This document shows, in pieces, positions 27,972-36,753 of a stretch of DNA of 64,000 bases. The DNA is from PoT sp049331405 (GTDB lineage: Bacteria > Planctomycetota > Planctomycetia > Isosphaerales > Isosphaeraceae): positions 2,294,001 through 2,358,000 of the forward strand of contig NZ_CP186274.1 in NCBI RefSeq assembly GCF_049331405.1, read 5' to 3'. Each line of letters begins with the position of its first letter. Within the stretch, counting starts at the first letter, position 1. A model generated the notes under the pieces. The model saw only the letters and a program-made list of their open reading frames with translations. It was not told where the DNA came from and made no database searches. The translations under genes and the position numbers were made by a program.

Positions 27972-28628
27972 ATGCCCTCAGGGCGCGCCCGTCAATTCGA
28001 CACCGACGAGGCCCTCGACCGGGCCCTGGAAGTCTTCTGGAATCGCGGCTACGAGGGGGCGACGCTCCCGGAACTGACCCGGGCCATGGGCATCAACAAG
28101 CCGAGCCTGTACGCCGCCTTTGGTAACAAGGAGCAGTTATTCCACAAGACCCTGGACCGCTACAGGGACGGTCCTCAAGCGTTCCTCTTCGAAGCCTTCG
28201 GGAAACCGACCGCACGAGAGGTCGTCGAGGCGATCTTCTCCGGCTTCATCCGCATGCAGCGGGGCGGATCCCGCGGGTGCCTGGTCATCTCGGGGGCGTT
28301 GGCCTGCGGCGAGGGATCGGAACCGGTCCGGCAGGAATTGGTCCGACTGCGGAAGGAGACGGTCGCCGCGTTTCAATCGAGGTTCGAGCGGGCCAAGAGG
28401 GATGGCGACCTGCCGGCGGATACCGATTGCCCCACTCTCGCGCGGTTCATCACCACGGTCCTGAACGGGCTCGCCGTCCAGGCCGCGAGCGAGGCGACCG
28501 AGGAGGAGATGAAACTCGTCGCGGAGTTGGCGATGCGGGCATGGCCGTATGCGGATACCGGCGATGCCCGTCCCCCGAAGCGAAGCAGAGGTTCAAAAAA
28601 AGCGAGTCAGCATGGCGATGATCAATGA
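27972..28628 (+). CDS. TetR/AcrR-family transcriptional regulator
   Basis: A 218-residue repressor-type protein. The DNA-binding domain covers residues 8-55 with the helix-turn-helix LPELTRAMGINKPSLYAAF followed by GNKEQLF. The ligand domain has a RGCLVISGALAC segment as in several TetR proteins acting on electrophile or oxidant defence genes. It is divergent from the peroxiredoxin operon, with a palindrome between them, so it probably controls that operon and itself. An IS copy starts 2 nt beyond its stop, and the stop codon is part of the target duplication. Confidence 0.9.
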   Translation: MPSGRARQFDTDEALDRALEVFWNRGYEGATLPELTRAMGINKPSLYAAFGNKEQLFHKTLDRYRDGPQAFLFEAFGKPTAREVVEAIFSGFIRMQRGGSRGCLVISGALACGEGSEPVRQELVRLRKETVAAFQSRFERAKRDGDLPADTDCPTLARFITTVLNGLAVQAASEATEEEMKLVAELAMRAWPYADTGDARPPKRSRGSKKASQHGDDQ

Positions 28629-28630
28629 CA

Positions 28631-29699
28631 TAGGAGTTACACAGTAGTTACCGGGAGTTCACGTCTCCCCAAGCTCCCCGTCGTAGTACGATGAGCCCAT
28701 GTGCCTCGCCAAATGCCGCGACACCGACTACATCGACTTCCTGATCGCTACCCCACGCGCCGTCACCTGCACGGAGGCCGCCAAGGTGCAGCCCGACGCC
28801 CCACAGCCACCCGCACACGATGCCTTCACGCGCCTGCTCCGCCGGCTCGAGCCCGACCCGGAAACCCTCTGGCAGGAGGCCCGGCCCATGGTCCACACCA
28901 AGGGGGGCGTCCTGGTCGTCGACGACTCCACCCTGGACAAGCCCTACGCCGAGAAGATCGAGCTGGTCAACCGGCACTGGTCGGGCAAGCACAAGGCCGT
29001 CGTCTGGGGCATCAACCTCATCACCATGGTCTGGACCGACGGCGATCGGATCACCCCGGTCGACTATCGCATCTACGATAAGGTGCACGACGGCCTCACC
29101 AAGAACGACCACTTCCTGGCCATGCTACACGCGGCCAAGGGGCGGGGCTTCGAGCCGAGCTGCGTGGCCTTCGACAGCTGGTACTCGAGCCTGGAGAACC
29201 TCAAGGCGGTGCGCGAGCTGGGCTGGACGTTCCTGACCCAGCTGAAGGTCAATCGCAAGGTCGACGTGGCGAGGGCCGGCACCCGCGCCGTGGGCGAGGC
29301 GGCGATCGAAGTGTCGGGTACGTTGGCGCATCTGCCGGGGTTCGGCGCGATCCGGGTGTTCAGGGTGGTCTCCCGAGACGGGGACGTTGAATACTGGGCG
29401 ACGAACGACCTGGCGATGGACGAGCTGGCACGCTTGACGGTCGCCGAGCGGAGCTGGTCGATCGAGACGTATCATCGGGTGCTGAAGCAATGCTGCGGGG
29501 TGGAGCGTGCCCAGGTGCGCTCGGCGAGGGGTCAGCGGAACCACATCGGGATGTCGATCCGCGCGTTCCTGCGCCTGGAGCGGAACTTCTTCAGGACGGG
29601 GGTCAGCTGGTACGAGGCCAAGGCCCGGATCATCCGCGAAGCCGTGCGCGCCTACATCGCGCAGCCCCTGTACAAGCTGACATGACCGCGTAACTCCTA
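28631..29699. mobile_element. 1,069-bp IS element, copy 1 (IS4/IS701-like DDE)
   Basis: The left end TAGGAGTTACACAGTA and the right end GCGTAACTCCTA are inverted. The element is flanked by the direct repeat TGACA (28626-28630 and 29700-29704), a 5-bp target duplication. It has the same length as copy 2 at 33323-34391. Confidence 0.85.
28699..29685 (+). CDS. DDE transposase of IS copy 1
   Basis: A 328-residue transposase. DDSTLDKPYAEKIEL holds the first catalytic Asp, VAFDSWYSSLENLKAV the second, and SIETYHRVLKQCCGVE a conserved ExxYxxxK-type segment with the catalytic Glu. It resembles transposases usually annotated as IS4- or IS701-like. Full length and uninterrupted, so possibly active. 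It differs from copy 2 by only about six residues, and more strongly from copy 3 at 48.7 kb. Confidence 0.88.
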   Translation: MCLAKCRDTDYIDFLIATPRAVTCTEAAKVQPDAPQPPAHDAFTRLLRRLEPDPETLWQEARPMVHTKGGVLVVDDSTLDKPYAEKIELVNRHWSGKHKAVVWGINLITMVWTDGDRITPVDYRIYDKVHDGLTKNDHFLAMLHAAKGRGFEPSCVAFDSWYSSLENLKAVRELGWTFLTQLKVNRKVDVARAGTRAVGEAAIEVSGTLAHLPGFGAIRVFRVVSRDGDVEYWATNDLAMDELARLTVAERSWSIETYHRVLKQCCGVERAQVRSARGQRNHIGMSIRAFLRLERNFFRTGVSWYEAKARIIREAVRAYIAQPLYKLT

Positions 29700-30117
29700 T
29701 GACATATGAATCGAGCACATCAGTACCCGACCAGCAGTAGATGGCTCCCCAGCGGGGAGTCTTCGAGCATCCCTTCCCGAGTCGAATCCAACGGGCGACG
29801 ATCCTCGACCGGGCACAGCCACACCGCGTCCTCCAGGGCTCTCTCTTATTTTTCAATAGCTCCATAAGGCCATTTATATCGCCCCCACGTCACAAACACA
29901 CAGAGAGCCAGCAGGAAGAAGTTGAAAGGCGTCGATGCCAACTCGCCTCGCGAGGCATGGAAGCCGATCGCCAATATTTGGACCACGGTGCAGCCGAAGG
30001 CCGCGAGGACGCCTAAGCCTCGTAGTATGCGAGTCGCCGCCGGTAGCAGGATGCCGATCCCTCCGGCGAAGTCCACCAAAGCTATGAACCGCAGGAAGCC
30101 TTCCGATACCTGCCTAG

Positions 30118-31511
30118 TACTACAGTTGTATTTGAAAGCCTGGCCCCGTAGGATGTTGCGCACGGAGGCCGAGCTATGCAAGCACAACCTGCGGCCGTGG
30201 ACATCCGCGGCTGGGCCCGCGAGATGGACTCCATCGGCGGGCGCCTGGCCCGCTTCTTCCCCGTTCCGAGCCCCGTCGCCGCGCCATCGCGTATCTCCGG
30301 GGGCTCCTCTCCGACGCCCGGCGCAAGAACGGCTGGCAGCTCGCCGAGGAGGCCGGCGACGAGTCCCCCTATGGCGTCCAGCACCTCCTCGGCCGCGCCG
30401 ACTGGGACGCCGACCGCGTCCGCGACGACCTGGTCGCCTACGCCCGGGAACATCTGGCCGACCCCCGGGGCGTGCTGATCGTCGACGAGACCGGCTTCCT
30501 CAAGAAGGGCACGAAATCCGCGGGCGTGCAGCGGCAGTATTCCGGCACCGCCGGCCGGATCGAGAACTGCCAGATCGGGGTCTTCCTGGCCTTCGCCGGC
30601 CGCCGAGGGCAGGCGCTCATCGACCGCGAGTTGTACCTGCCGAAGGAGTGGGCCGACGACCCCGACCGCCGCAAGGCGGCCCACATCCCGCCCGAGGAGG
30701 GATTCGCCACCAAGCCGCGGCTGGCCGAGCGGATGCTCGAGCGGGCGCGGCGGGCCGGGGTGGTGGCGGCCTGGGTGACCGGCGACGCGGTCTACGGCGG
30801 CGACGTACGCCTCCGTCGGGCGTTGGAGGCGGCCGGCCAGCCGTACGTGCTGGCGGTCAGGAGCGACCTGAGGCTCTACGACGGCCGGACTCGAGATCGG
30901 GTCGACGCGATCGCCGACCGGCTGCCGGCCCGCGCGTGGCGCCGGGCGAGCGCCGGGGTCGGGTCGAAGGGGCCGCGGTGGTACGACTGGGCGGCCGAGC
31001 CGTTCGGCGAGGTCGACGGCCGGGGTTGGCAGCTCCGGCTGCTGGTCCGCAGGAGCCGCGACCGGCCGGAGGAGCGGGCCTACTACCTGTGCCGCGGGCC
31101 GGCGGGCACGCCGAGGGCGGAGCTGGCCCGGGTCGCGGGCTCGAGGTGGGCGGTGGAGGAGTGCTTCGAGCGGGCCAAGGGGGATTGCGGGCTGGCCGAC
31201 TACGAGGTGCGGTCGTGGCCCGGCTGGCATCGGCATGTGACGCTGTCGATGTTCGCGCTGGCGATGCTGGCGGTGATCCGGTCGCGGTCGTCGGCCCGGC
31301 CGTCGCCGCGCGAAAAGGGGGCCCGCGGCTGATCCCGCTGACGGTGCCCGAGGTCAGGATCCTCCTGCTCCGGGTGGTGTGGGGCCGGCTGGAACCGGCC
31401 GAGCGTGCGCTGGCGTGGTCGGACTGGCGGAGGGCACACCAGCAGCACGCCAAGGAGTGTCACTACAGGAAACGCGGGGCGCGACCTCCGTGATTAAATA
31501 CAACTGTAGTA
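30118..31511. mobile_element. IS701-family element (1,394 bp) inside the DoxX gene
   Basis: The ends TACTACAGTTGTATTT (left) and AAATACAACTGTAGTA (right) are inverted repeats, flanked on both sides by CTAG (30114-30117 and 31512-31515), as expected for IS701-type insertion at CTAG. Confidence 0.85.
30176..31493 (+). pseudogene. IS701-family transposase with two frame changes
   Basis: The N-terminal frame (from 30176: DIRGWAREMDSIGGRLARFFP) is followed by a -1 shift near 30260 into the main frame (AIAYLRGLLSDARRKNGWQ). The main frame carries the catalytic region (GVLIVDETGFLKKGTKSAGVQRQY; TGDAVYGGD; the ending RWAVEECFERAKGDCGL). After a stop at 31332 the C-terminus continues in another frame (PEVRILLLRVVW). 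The second shift follows a run of A and G near 31312. Either the transposase is dead, or one shift is programmed; two shifts make loss of function more likely. Confidence 0.75.
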
Positions 31512-31672
31512 CTAGTCCACGGCCACATCCTCGAGATGTCGACCACCGGCATGGTCAGCTTCATGTAGCCGGCGATGCAAAAGAGCACACAGATCGCAAC
31601 TTGAGCGATCCAAAGGGAAATGCTGAGGCCCCTGCTGGGGGCGACGCGCGAAAGACCGGTTGAATCTGTCAT

Positions 31673-31770
31673 CGGGGTTTTCTCGCCTGGGTTCTAAATC
31701 TCCGCCTGGTTGTAAAAAGGAACTTGGTATATTTCAAGAACGCACAAACTCCTTACCTAGTTACCAAAAG
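31673..31770. promoter_or_regulatory. Remains of the DoxX-HxlR divergent promoter, with half of a palindrome
   Basis: This AT-rich stretch was the intergenic region between the DoxX and HxlR genes. Rejoining it with 33315-33322 and 34397 onwards, after removing the IS66 and IS copy 2, recreates TTACC-AAAA-GGTAA, a perfect inverted repeat about 5 nt before the HxlR start codon. This was likely an operator and ribosome-site region. Confidence 0.55.
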
Positions 31771-33306
31771 GTAGCCGTTCACAGGGTGGGATAGGTGAAA
31801 TCAGGGGACGTTCGATTCAGGCGTGTGGATCGGCAAGAGGGAGGGGGGCGCTTGGCCGCGACGGTCCGCTTCAAAGCAGGTCGTCAGGTAATCCAGCACG
31901 TTGCGACCCTGCTGACGACAGGTCGCCACGACCGTCAGCATCCGCTCCACGAACCGACTCCCGTCTACGCTGTCGGTCCCGCCACTGATCCGTCGCCAGA
32001 TCACCGCGTGTCGCAACGCCCGCTCGACCACGTTGTTCGTCGGCTCGACTCCCTGACTCGCGCGAACGTCCACAGGCCTTCTTCCACCTTCAGGATCTCG
32101 AAGCAGGTCGCCGCGGTCTTCGCGCACGAGCACCGCGATCCCTTCTCAAGGGCCTCCTTGACCTCGCTCGCAACCGTCGCATTCGCTCATGGAATTGCCC
32201 CCAAGGCACGGTCCCATCGCGCACTCGGTGCCAATGGTGAAACAACCGGTCCGACAACGAGAGCAACGGCCTCCCGATCCGCTCATCATCGCCGCCTCGG
32301 TCGATCATGGCCTGGAAGTCGCGCCGCAGATGGGCCCAGCAGGCCTGTCGCCCGAATGCCTTGATCCATTCATACGCGCTGTAGCGGTCGCTCCCGACCG
32401 CCTTGTCGCCCTGGCTCCCCAAGAGGGCACGGGCGACCTCGCCGCTGCGGTTCTTGGCGATGGTGAAGGCGGTGCAGGACGAGGTCACCGTCGCCCACAA
32501 CCAGACCTTGACACGACCCTGACGCCACGACGTCTCGTCGATGTTCACCACGTCGGCATCGTGGACCGAAGTCGCCAGTTCGTTGTATGGGGCCTCCAGG
32601 GCCACGGTCGACTGCCGTTCCAGCTTGGAGATCATGCCGGTGGAGATCGACAGGGTGAACAGATCCCTGACCATCTGCTGGATCTGTCGCTTGCTGAGGC
32701 GATAGGCCCCGGCGAGTACGGCCAGCACGGCTTGGAGGTAGGGGCCGAAGCAACCGGCAGGGACCCCCGCGGGCAAGGTGCCACACGTCGTCTCGCCGCA
32801 ACCGAGGCAGATCAAGCGATGGAGCCGATACTCGTCGACGAGCGGCTCGATCTTGGGTAATTCCGCGACTTGATGAATCAGGGGCTCGGGGTCATCGCCC
32901 GAGAGCCCTTCACCGCATCGGCGGCAGACGGTCGGCTTGCACTCAGTCGTCGCGCGAATCAGCTCGGGCGGGGCCAACGCGCGGTGAGCCTTGCGATGTC
33001 CCGATTGGCCGCCCCGTTTCTTCCCCGTGGAGGGAGTGGGAGGCTTGCGCTTCATCCCGATCGGATCAGAGGAGGGAGGTTTGGACGAATTGGTCGAGTT
33101 GAGCTTCAGCCGATTTTCAAGATCCTTGACGCGCGCTTCCAGTTGGGCGAGGCGTTCGTCATAGAACGCGGCGAGCGCGAGGACCGCCGCTTGGACCTCT
33201 GGCGAAGCCGTTTCCCACAACGATTCTGGAAGCGGAGGCGTTGGGGCCATGCTGGAAAGATAGTCACGCCATTCGGAAACAACAATCCCAGGCTGTGAAC
33301 GGCTAC
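31771..33306. mobile_element. IS66-family element (1,536 bp)
   Basis: The ends GTAGCCGTTCACAG and CTGTGAACGGCTAC are perfect inverted repeats. The flanks carry the 8-bp direct repeat ACCAAAAG (31763-31770 and 33307-33314), the duplication length typical of IS66. The usual accessory genes tnpA/tnpB are absent, so it is the single-transposase type. Confidence 0.88.
31801..33250 (-). pseudogene. IS66-family transposase (TnpC-like), frameshifted
   Basis: From 33250 the frame has the leucine-rich N-terminal coiled coil (LAALEARVKDLENRL type), the SSKPPSSDP linker, a zinc-binding CRRCGEGL/CLGCGE region, and the catalytic core (VVNIDETSWRQGRVKVWLWA; GSDRYSAYEW; ACWAHLRRDFQAM). After about 32160 the frame slips twice before the conserved C-terminal GVEPTNNVVERALRHAVIWRR. 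In total about 470 codons, as in full IS66 transposases, but two shifts make it inactive as written. Confidence 0.8.
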
Positions 33307-33322
33307 ACCAAAAGGTAAGTCA

Positions 33323-34391
33323 TAGGAGTTACGCAGTCATGTCAGCTTGTATAGGGGCTGCGCGATGTAGGCCCGCACGGCTCCGCGGATGATCTGGGCC
33401 TTAGCCTCGTACCAGCTGACTCCCGTCCTGAAGAAGTTCCGCTCCAGGCGCAGGAACGCGCGGATCGACAGCCCGATGTGATTCCGCTGGCCCCTCGCCG
33501 ACCGCACCTGGGCTCGCTCCACACCGCAGCATTGCTTCAACACTCGGTGATAGGTCTCCATGCTCCAACTCCGCTCCGACACCGTCAATCGCGCCAGCTC
33601 ATCCATCCCCAGGTCGTTCGTCGCCCAGTATTCAACGTCCCCGTCTCGGGAGACCACCCTGAACACCCGGATCGCGCCGAACCCCGGCAGATGCGCCAAC
33701 GTACCCGACACTTCGATCGCCGCCTCGCCCACGGCGCGGGTGCCGGCCCTCGCCACGTCGACCTTGCGATTGACCTTCAGCTGGGTCAGGAACGTCCAGC
33801 CCAGCTCGCGCACCGCCTTGAGGTTCTCCAGGCTCGAGTACCAGCTGTCGAAGGCCACGCAGCTCGGCTCGAAGCCCCGCCCCTTGGCCGCGTGTAGCAT
33901 GGCCAGGAAGTGGTCGTTCTTGGTGAGGCCGTCGTGCACCTTATCGTAGATGCGATAGTCGACCGGGGTGATCCGATCGCCGTCGGTCCAGACCATGGTG
34001 ATGAGGTTGATGCCCCAGACGACGGCCTTGTGCTTGCCCGACCAGTGCCGGTTGACCAGCTCGATCTTCTCGGCGTAGGGCTTGTCCAGGGTGGAGTCGT
34101 CGACGACCAGGACGCCCCCCTTGGTGTGGACCATGGGCCGGGCCTCCTGCCAGAGGGTTTCCGGGTCGGGCTCGAGCCGGCGGAGCAGGCGCGTGAAGGC
34201 ATCGTGTGCGGGTGGCTGTGGGGCGTCGGGCTGCACCTTGGCGGCCTCCGTGCAGGTGACGGCGCGTGGGGTAGCGATCAGGAAGTCGATGTAGTCGGTG
34301 TCGCGGCATTTGGCGAGGCACATGGGCTCATCGTACTACGACGGGGAGCTTGGGGAGACGTGGACGCCCGACAACTACTGCGTAACTCCTA
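33323..34391. mobile_element. 1,069-bp IS element, copy 2 (inverted relative to copy 1)
   Basis: Ends TAGGAGTTACGCAGT and GCGTAACTCCTA; flanking direct repeat AGTCA (33318-33322 and 34392-34396). Its right end abuts the HxlR start codon: the A of that ATG belongs to the target duplication. Confidence 0.88.
33337..34323 (-). CDS. DDE transposase of IS copy 2
   Basis: 328 residues, nearly identical to the copy 1 transposase (a handful of substitutions, e.g. DLGMDELARLTVSERSWSMET instead of DLAMDELARLTVAERSWSIET). All catalytic segments are intact. It points away from the HxlR gene. Confidence 0.88.
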   Translation of the reverse strand: MCLAKCRDTDYIDFLIATPRAVTCTEAAKVQPDAPQPPAHDAFTRLLRRLEPDPETLWQEARPMVHTKGGVLVVDDSTLDKPYAEKIELVNRHWSGKHKAVVWGINLITMVWTDGDRITPVDYRIYDKVHDGLTKNDHFLAMLHAAKGRGFEPSCVAFDSWYSSLENLKAVRELGWTFLTQLKVNRKVDVARAGTRAVGEAAIEVSGTLAHLPGFGAIRVFRVVSRDGDVEYWATNDLGMDELARLTVSERSWSMETYHRVLKQCCGVERAQVRSARGQRNHIGLSIRAFLRLERNFFRTGVSWYEAKAQIIRGAVRAYIAQPLYKLT

Positions 34392-34395
34392 AGTC

Positions 34396-34836
34396 ATGAA
34401 AAAATCCAAAGAGAATCTGCCGGAGCCGCTCGACTCCGTCCCTTGGGAATCGGCGGCACGCCACTGCCCCGTCCGCGATCTGCTGGCACACCTGGGCGAC
34501 AAGTGGAGCATGCTGGTCCTGGTCGCGTTGGCGCGACATCCGGAAAGCAAACTCCGCTTTTCAGAACTCAAGAAGAGTGTGGACGGCATCTCGCAGCGGA
34601 TGCTGTCGACCACTCTTCGCTACCTGGAGCGTGATGGCATCTTGACGCGGCGACCATACCCAGAGGTCCCGCCGCGTGTGGAATATACGCTGAGCGAGCG
34701 GGGCCGTCGCCTTTTGGTGCCGGTCGAGGCGATCGTCACTTGGGTGCAGGATGAATGGCCGGCAATTGAGAAGTCTCGCAACGAATATGACAACAGATGT
34801 GAAACACATAAGGACAATCAACCGGCGACTGACTGA
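34396..34836 (+). CDS. HxlR-family transcriptional regulator
   Basis: A 146-residue winged helix-turn-helix protein: CPVRDLLAHLGDKWSMLVLVAL (with the conserved N-terminal Cys), FSELKKSVDGISQRMLSTTLRYLERDGIL, and RVEYTLSERG. HxlR proteins sense aldehydes, quinones or oxidants and often control an adjacent divergent gene, here the DoxX gene. IS copy 2 ends 4 nt before the ATG, so the original purine-rich leader (AAAAGGTAAGTC) has been moved 1 to 2.6 kb away. Expression now must come from within the IS or be very low. Confidence 0.88.
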   Translation: MKKSKENLPEPLDSVPWESAARHCPVRDLLAHLGDKWSMLVLVALARHPESKLRFSELKKSVDGISQRMLSTTLRYLERDGILTRRPYPEVPPRVEYTLSERGRRLLVPVEAIVTWVQDEWPAIEKSRNEYDNRCETHKDNQPATD

Positions 34837-35180
34837 GGGCGGAGAGACATGAGCACGCTCGGCGGCAGCTTCTCAGGGCTGTCTCAAACCGGTGAGGCCA
34901 GAAAACGAAGAGCGCCCGAGATCCATCTCGGAAGGCTCATCGTGGGATGAGGTCGCCTGTGATGAAGGACGACGTGGGAAGGGTAGCAAGTTGTTAGCCA
35001 CGACGATAGCCGCCCAGGCGTTGATCGTCGGCCGTGGCGACGCGTAAATTTTCTTCGATAGATTGCTTTCCCGAATCGGTGAAATAACGTCTCGGGGCAT
35101 TTCCGGGATTCAGAGTATCTCCTCAAGGTTGTCGTCGGCCGGTCCTCCACACATCTGGGAATTTTGCATCGAGCTTGGCG
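34837..35180. other. No supported gene
   Basis: Short open frames only, with no family signature. A relatively AT-rich patch near 35040-35080 may serve the small gene that follows. Confidence 0.35.
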
Positions 35181-35426
35181 ATGGTCTCTTCGTCTGCCCC
35201 CCAGATCGCCAAGGCCGACGGGATCGAGGAGGTGGACGGCAAGTGGGAATTCAAGCCTGCGGATGCACTATCCGTCACGTTCCCCGACGCCAAGCCGCGG
35301 GAAATCCTGCCGGGGGAATTCATCGCGGCGCCGGGGGCGAGGACGTATCGGATCGAGGGATGCGACGAAGGCATCCTGAGGATCCGGAAGAAGGCCGCCG
35401 ATAAATCGCCACGCCGATCGCCATGA
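35181..35426 (+). CDS. Small hypothetical protein
   Basis: An 81-residue frame with protein-like composition: DGIEEVDGKWEFKPADALSV, FPDAKPREILPGEFIAAPGA, RTYRIEGCDEGILRIRKKA. It could be a small beta-rich domain. The start codon is uncertain (ATG at 35175 or 35181) and the opposite strand is also partly open, so this is a tentative gene. Confidence 0.4.
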   Translation: MVSSSAPQIAKADGIEEVDGKWEFKPADALSVTFPDAKPREILPGEFIAAPGARTYRIEGCDEGILRIRKKAADKSPRRSP

Positions 35427-35524
35427 CCCGGTCCGCGTTGCGTGGGATATTCCGGGTGCTAGACTGGCTGTAATTCGCGATGATCGACCGCCGAACAATC
35501 CATGCGCACCCGAGATATATCACC

Positions 35525-35944
35525 ATGGCCGCCGCCAAGAAGCCGAAACCCCGCAAGCCCCCCGAGCAGGTCGCCATCGAGGCCACGACGACCGAGAAGA
35601 CCTTCCCGCCCGTCTCCAAGGCCGAAGCCGTCCGTCGGGCGGTCGCCGCGGGCAACGAGCGCCCCGCCGAGGGCGTGGACTACGTCCTCGACGAGTTCGG
35701 CATCGAGATGGACAACAAGACGTTCAGCCTGAACAAGGCCCAGCAGAAGTCGCGCGACGCCAGGAAGGCCGAGTCGGCCCCGAGGGTCGAGGGCGGCCGC
35801 CCCATCGATGGCATCCTGGCACCTCCGCCGAGGAAGGCCCCGTCGGGCGGGGGCGACCTGATCGACGTGATGGAGCGGATGAAGCCGTTGGTCGCGCAGC
35901 ACGGCGCGGAGCAGGTGAAGCGGCTGGCCGACTTGCTGGGGTGA
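35525..35944 (+). CDS. Planctomycete small helical protein (possible DNA-binding regulator type)
   Basis: A 139-residue protein with a Lys/Pro-rich start, then SKAEAVRRAVAAGNERPAEG and VDYVLDEFGIEMDNKTFSLNKAQQKSR. This helix pattern recurs in many planctomycete proteins of unknown function (EAVRRAL...KPL..I..FI...FGIEM....SSYKS). The Pro/Gly-rich middle is followed by a helix ending in VKRLADLL. It may bind nucleic acid, but that is a guess. The ATG at 35525 is preferred over the ATG at 35480 because the family-like sequence begins there. Confidence 0.6.
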   Translation: MAAAKKPKPRKPPEQVAIEATTTEKTFPPVSKAEAVRRAVAAGNERPAEGVDYVLDEFGIEMDNKTFSLNKAQQKSRDARKAESAPRVEGGRPIDGILAPPPRKAPSGGGDLIDVMERMKPLVAQHGAEQVKRLADLLG

Positions 35945-36053
35945 TGCCCGATCGCAAGCCCGGACTCGACGAGTCCGGGTCATATTTACTCGCGGCCCTC
36001 CCGGGCTCGCGAACGCTTGCGCGAGGCCCCCGGATCCATTATCCTCGCCCGCG

Positions 36054-36539
36054 ATGACAGACGATCCCGATACCCCCGGCATGATCGGCCCTTCGCCCTC
36101 CGAGCGCGGCCTGCCCGCCGTGCCCGCCGACGCGGCGTGGCACGCGGTGCAAACCACCAGGGAGTGGCGGGAAGTGGCCGCGTCCTACGTCGAGCGGCGG
36201 ATGGGGGAACTCGGCATCCCCTGCGGCAAGATCGGCGCGGATGACCCCCGGGCCGGCAAGCCTTGGGGTGTCTTCGATCCCGAGGAGAAGACGGGGGGCA
36301 GCATCTCCACCGGCATCGTCATCGATTCCGGCGTGCTGAACCCCGACCTCCTCGGAGGGAAGAAGGGCGGCAGGCTTTGGTGGGCGGCGAATCTCCGCGA
36401 CGGGATCGACGCGATCATCGCCCACGAATGGGCGGAAGACCGGACCTTGGGCCATGACGCGGCACTGGAAGAAGCGGCCCGGACCGCGCTGCCGGTCACC
36501 GAGGGGGCGCGGCGGATCCTGAAGGTGATGGCGCGATAG
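36054..36539 (+). CDS. Hypothetical protein with HEWAE motif
   Basis: A 161-residue soluble protein: WREVAASYVERRMGELGIP at the N-terminal side, a central STGIVIDSGVLNPDLLGG, and IDAIIAHEWAEDRTLGHDAALEEA followed by GARRILKVMAR. The HEWAE...GHDAAL arrangement is reminiscent of zinc-protease-like or toxin-associated families, but HExxH is not complete. Its 3' end overlaps the next, convergent gene by 44 nt. Function unknown. Confidence 0.6.
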   Translation: MTDDPDTPGMIGPSPSERGLPAVPADAAWHAVQTTREWREVAASYVERRMGELGIPCGKIGADDPRAGKPWGVFDPEEKTGGSISTGIVIDSGVLNPDLLGGKKGGRLWWAANLRDGIDAIIAHEWAEDRTLGHDAALEEAARTALPVTEGARRILKVMAR

Positions 36540-36753
36540 CCCGCCCCAGGCCCCGCGCGTAATCCCATCCCTCCCGCGTGAACCGATAGAACTGCTCGCG
36601 GCCGCCGCTGAACGTATGGACGGCGACCATGAGGCCGGCGCGGGCCAGCGCGCGATGCGGCTCGCGGTTGGCATCATCCACCGGGAGCTCGCCCTGCTCG
36701 ACGTGGCGCAGGAGCAGGGCGGCGGCCTGGGACAGCGTGATCTGTTCGAGCAT
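36496..36753 (-). CDS. Small hypothetical protein
   Basis: An 85-residue protein starting MLEQITLSQAAALLLRHVEQGELPVDD, with GAGGAGG 5 nt upstream of the ATG at 36753. The middle (REPHRALARAGLMVAVHTFSGGREQFYRF, then TREGWDYARG) resembles a winged-helix-like small domain, without a firm match. The strong ribosome site makes this a real gene. The longer frame to 37050 runs through the tRNA-Ser and is not coding. Confidence 0.6.
   Translation of the reverse strand: MLEQITLSQAAALLLRHVEQGELPVDDANREPHRALARAGLMVAVHTFSGGREQFYRFTREGWDYARGLGRAIAPSPSGSAAPPR

Larger units (their letters stand above)
29846..31672 (-). pseudogene. DoxX-family membrane protein gene, interrupted by an IS
   Basis: The 5' part (31672 to 31516) reads MTDSTGLSRVAPSRG, then ISLWIAQVAICVLFCIAGYMKL and VVDISRMWPW. 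The 3' part (30117 to 29846) reads VSEGFLRFIALVDFAGGIGILLP and ends KWPYGAIEK. Removing the IS at 30118-31511 plus one CTAG copy gives an exact 142-codon frame, a four-helix DoxX/DoxD-like inner-membrane protein. In its present state it is inactivated. The gene is divergent from the HxlR gene at 34.4 kb, a common pairing in which HxlR controls DoxX-like genes. Confidence 0.85.

Noticed and set aside
28626..34396. Composite transposon bounded by IS copies 1 and 2 in inverted orientation
   Set aside because: Each copy has its own, different 5-bp duplication on both sides (TGACA, AGTCA), so they inserted independently; the DNA between them is the old DoxX locus with other IS.
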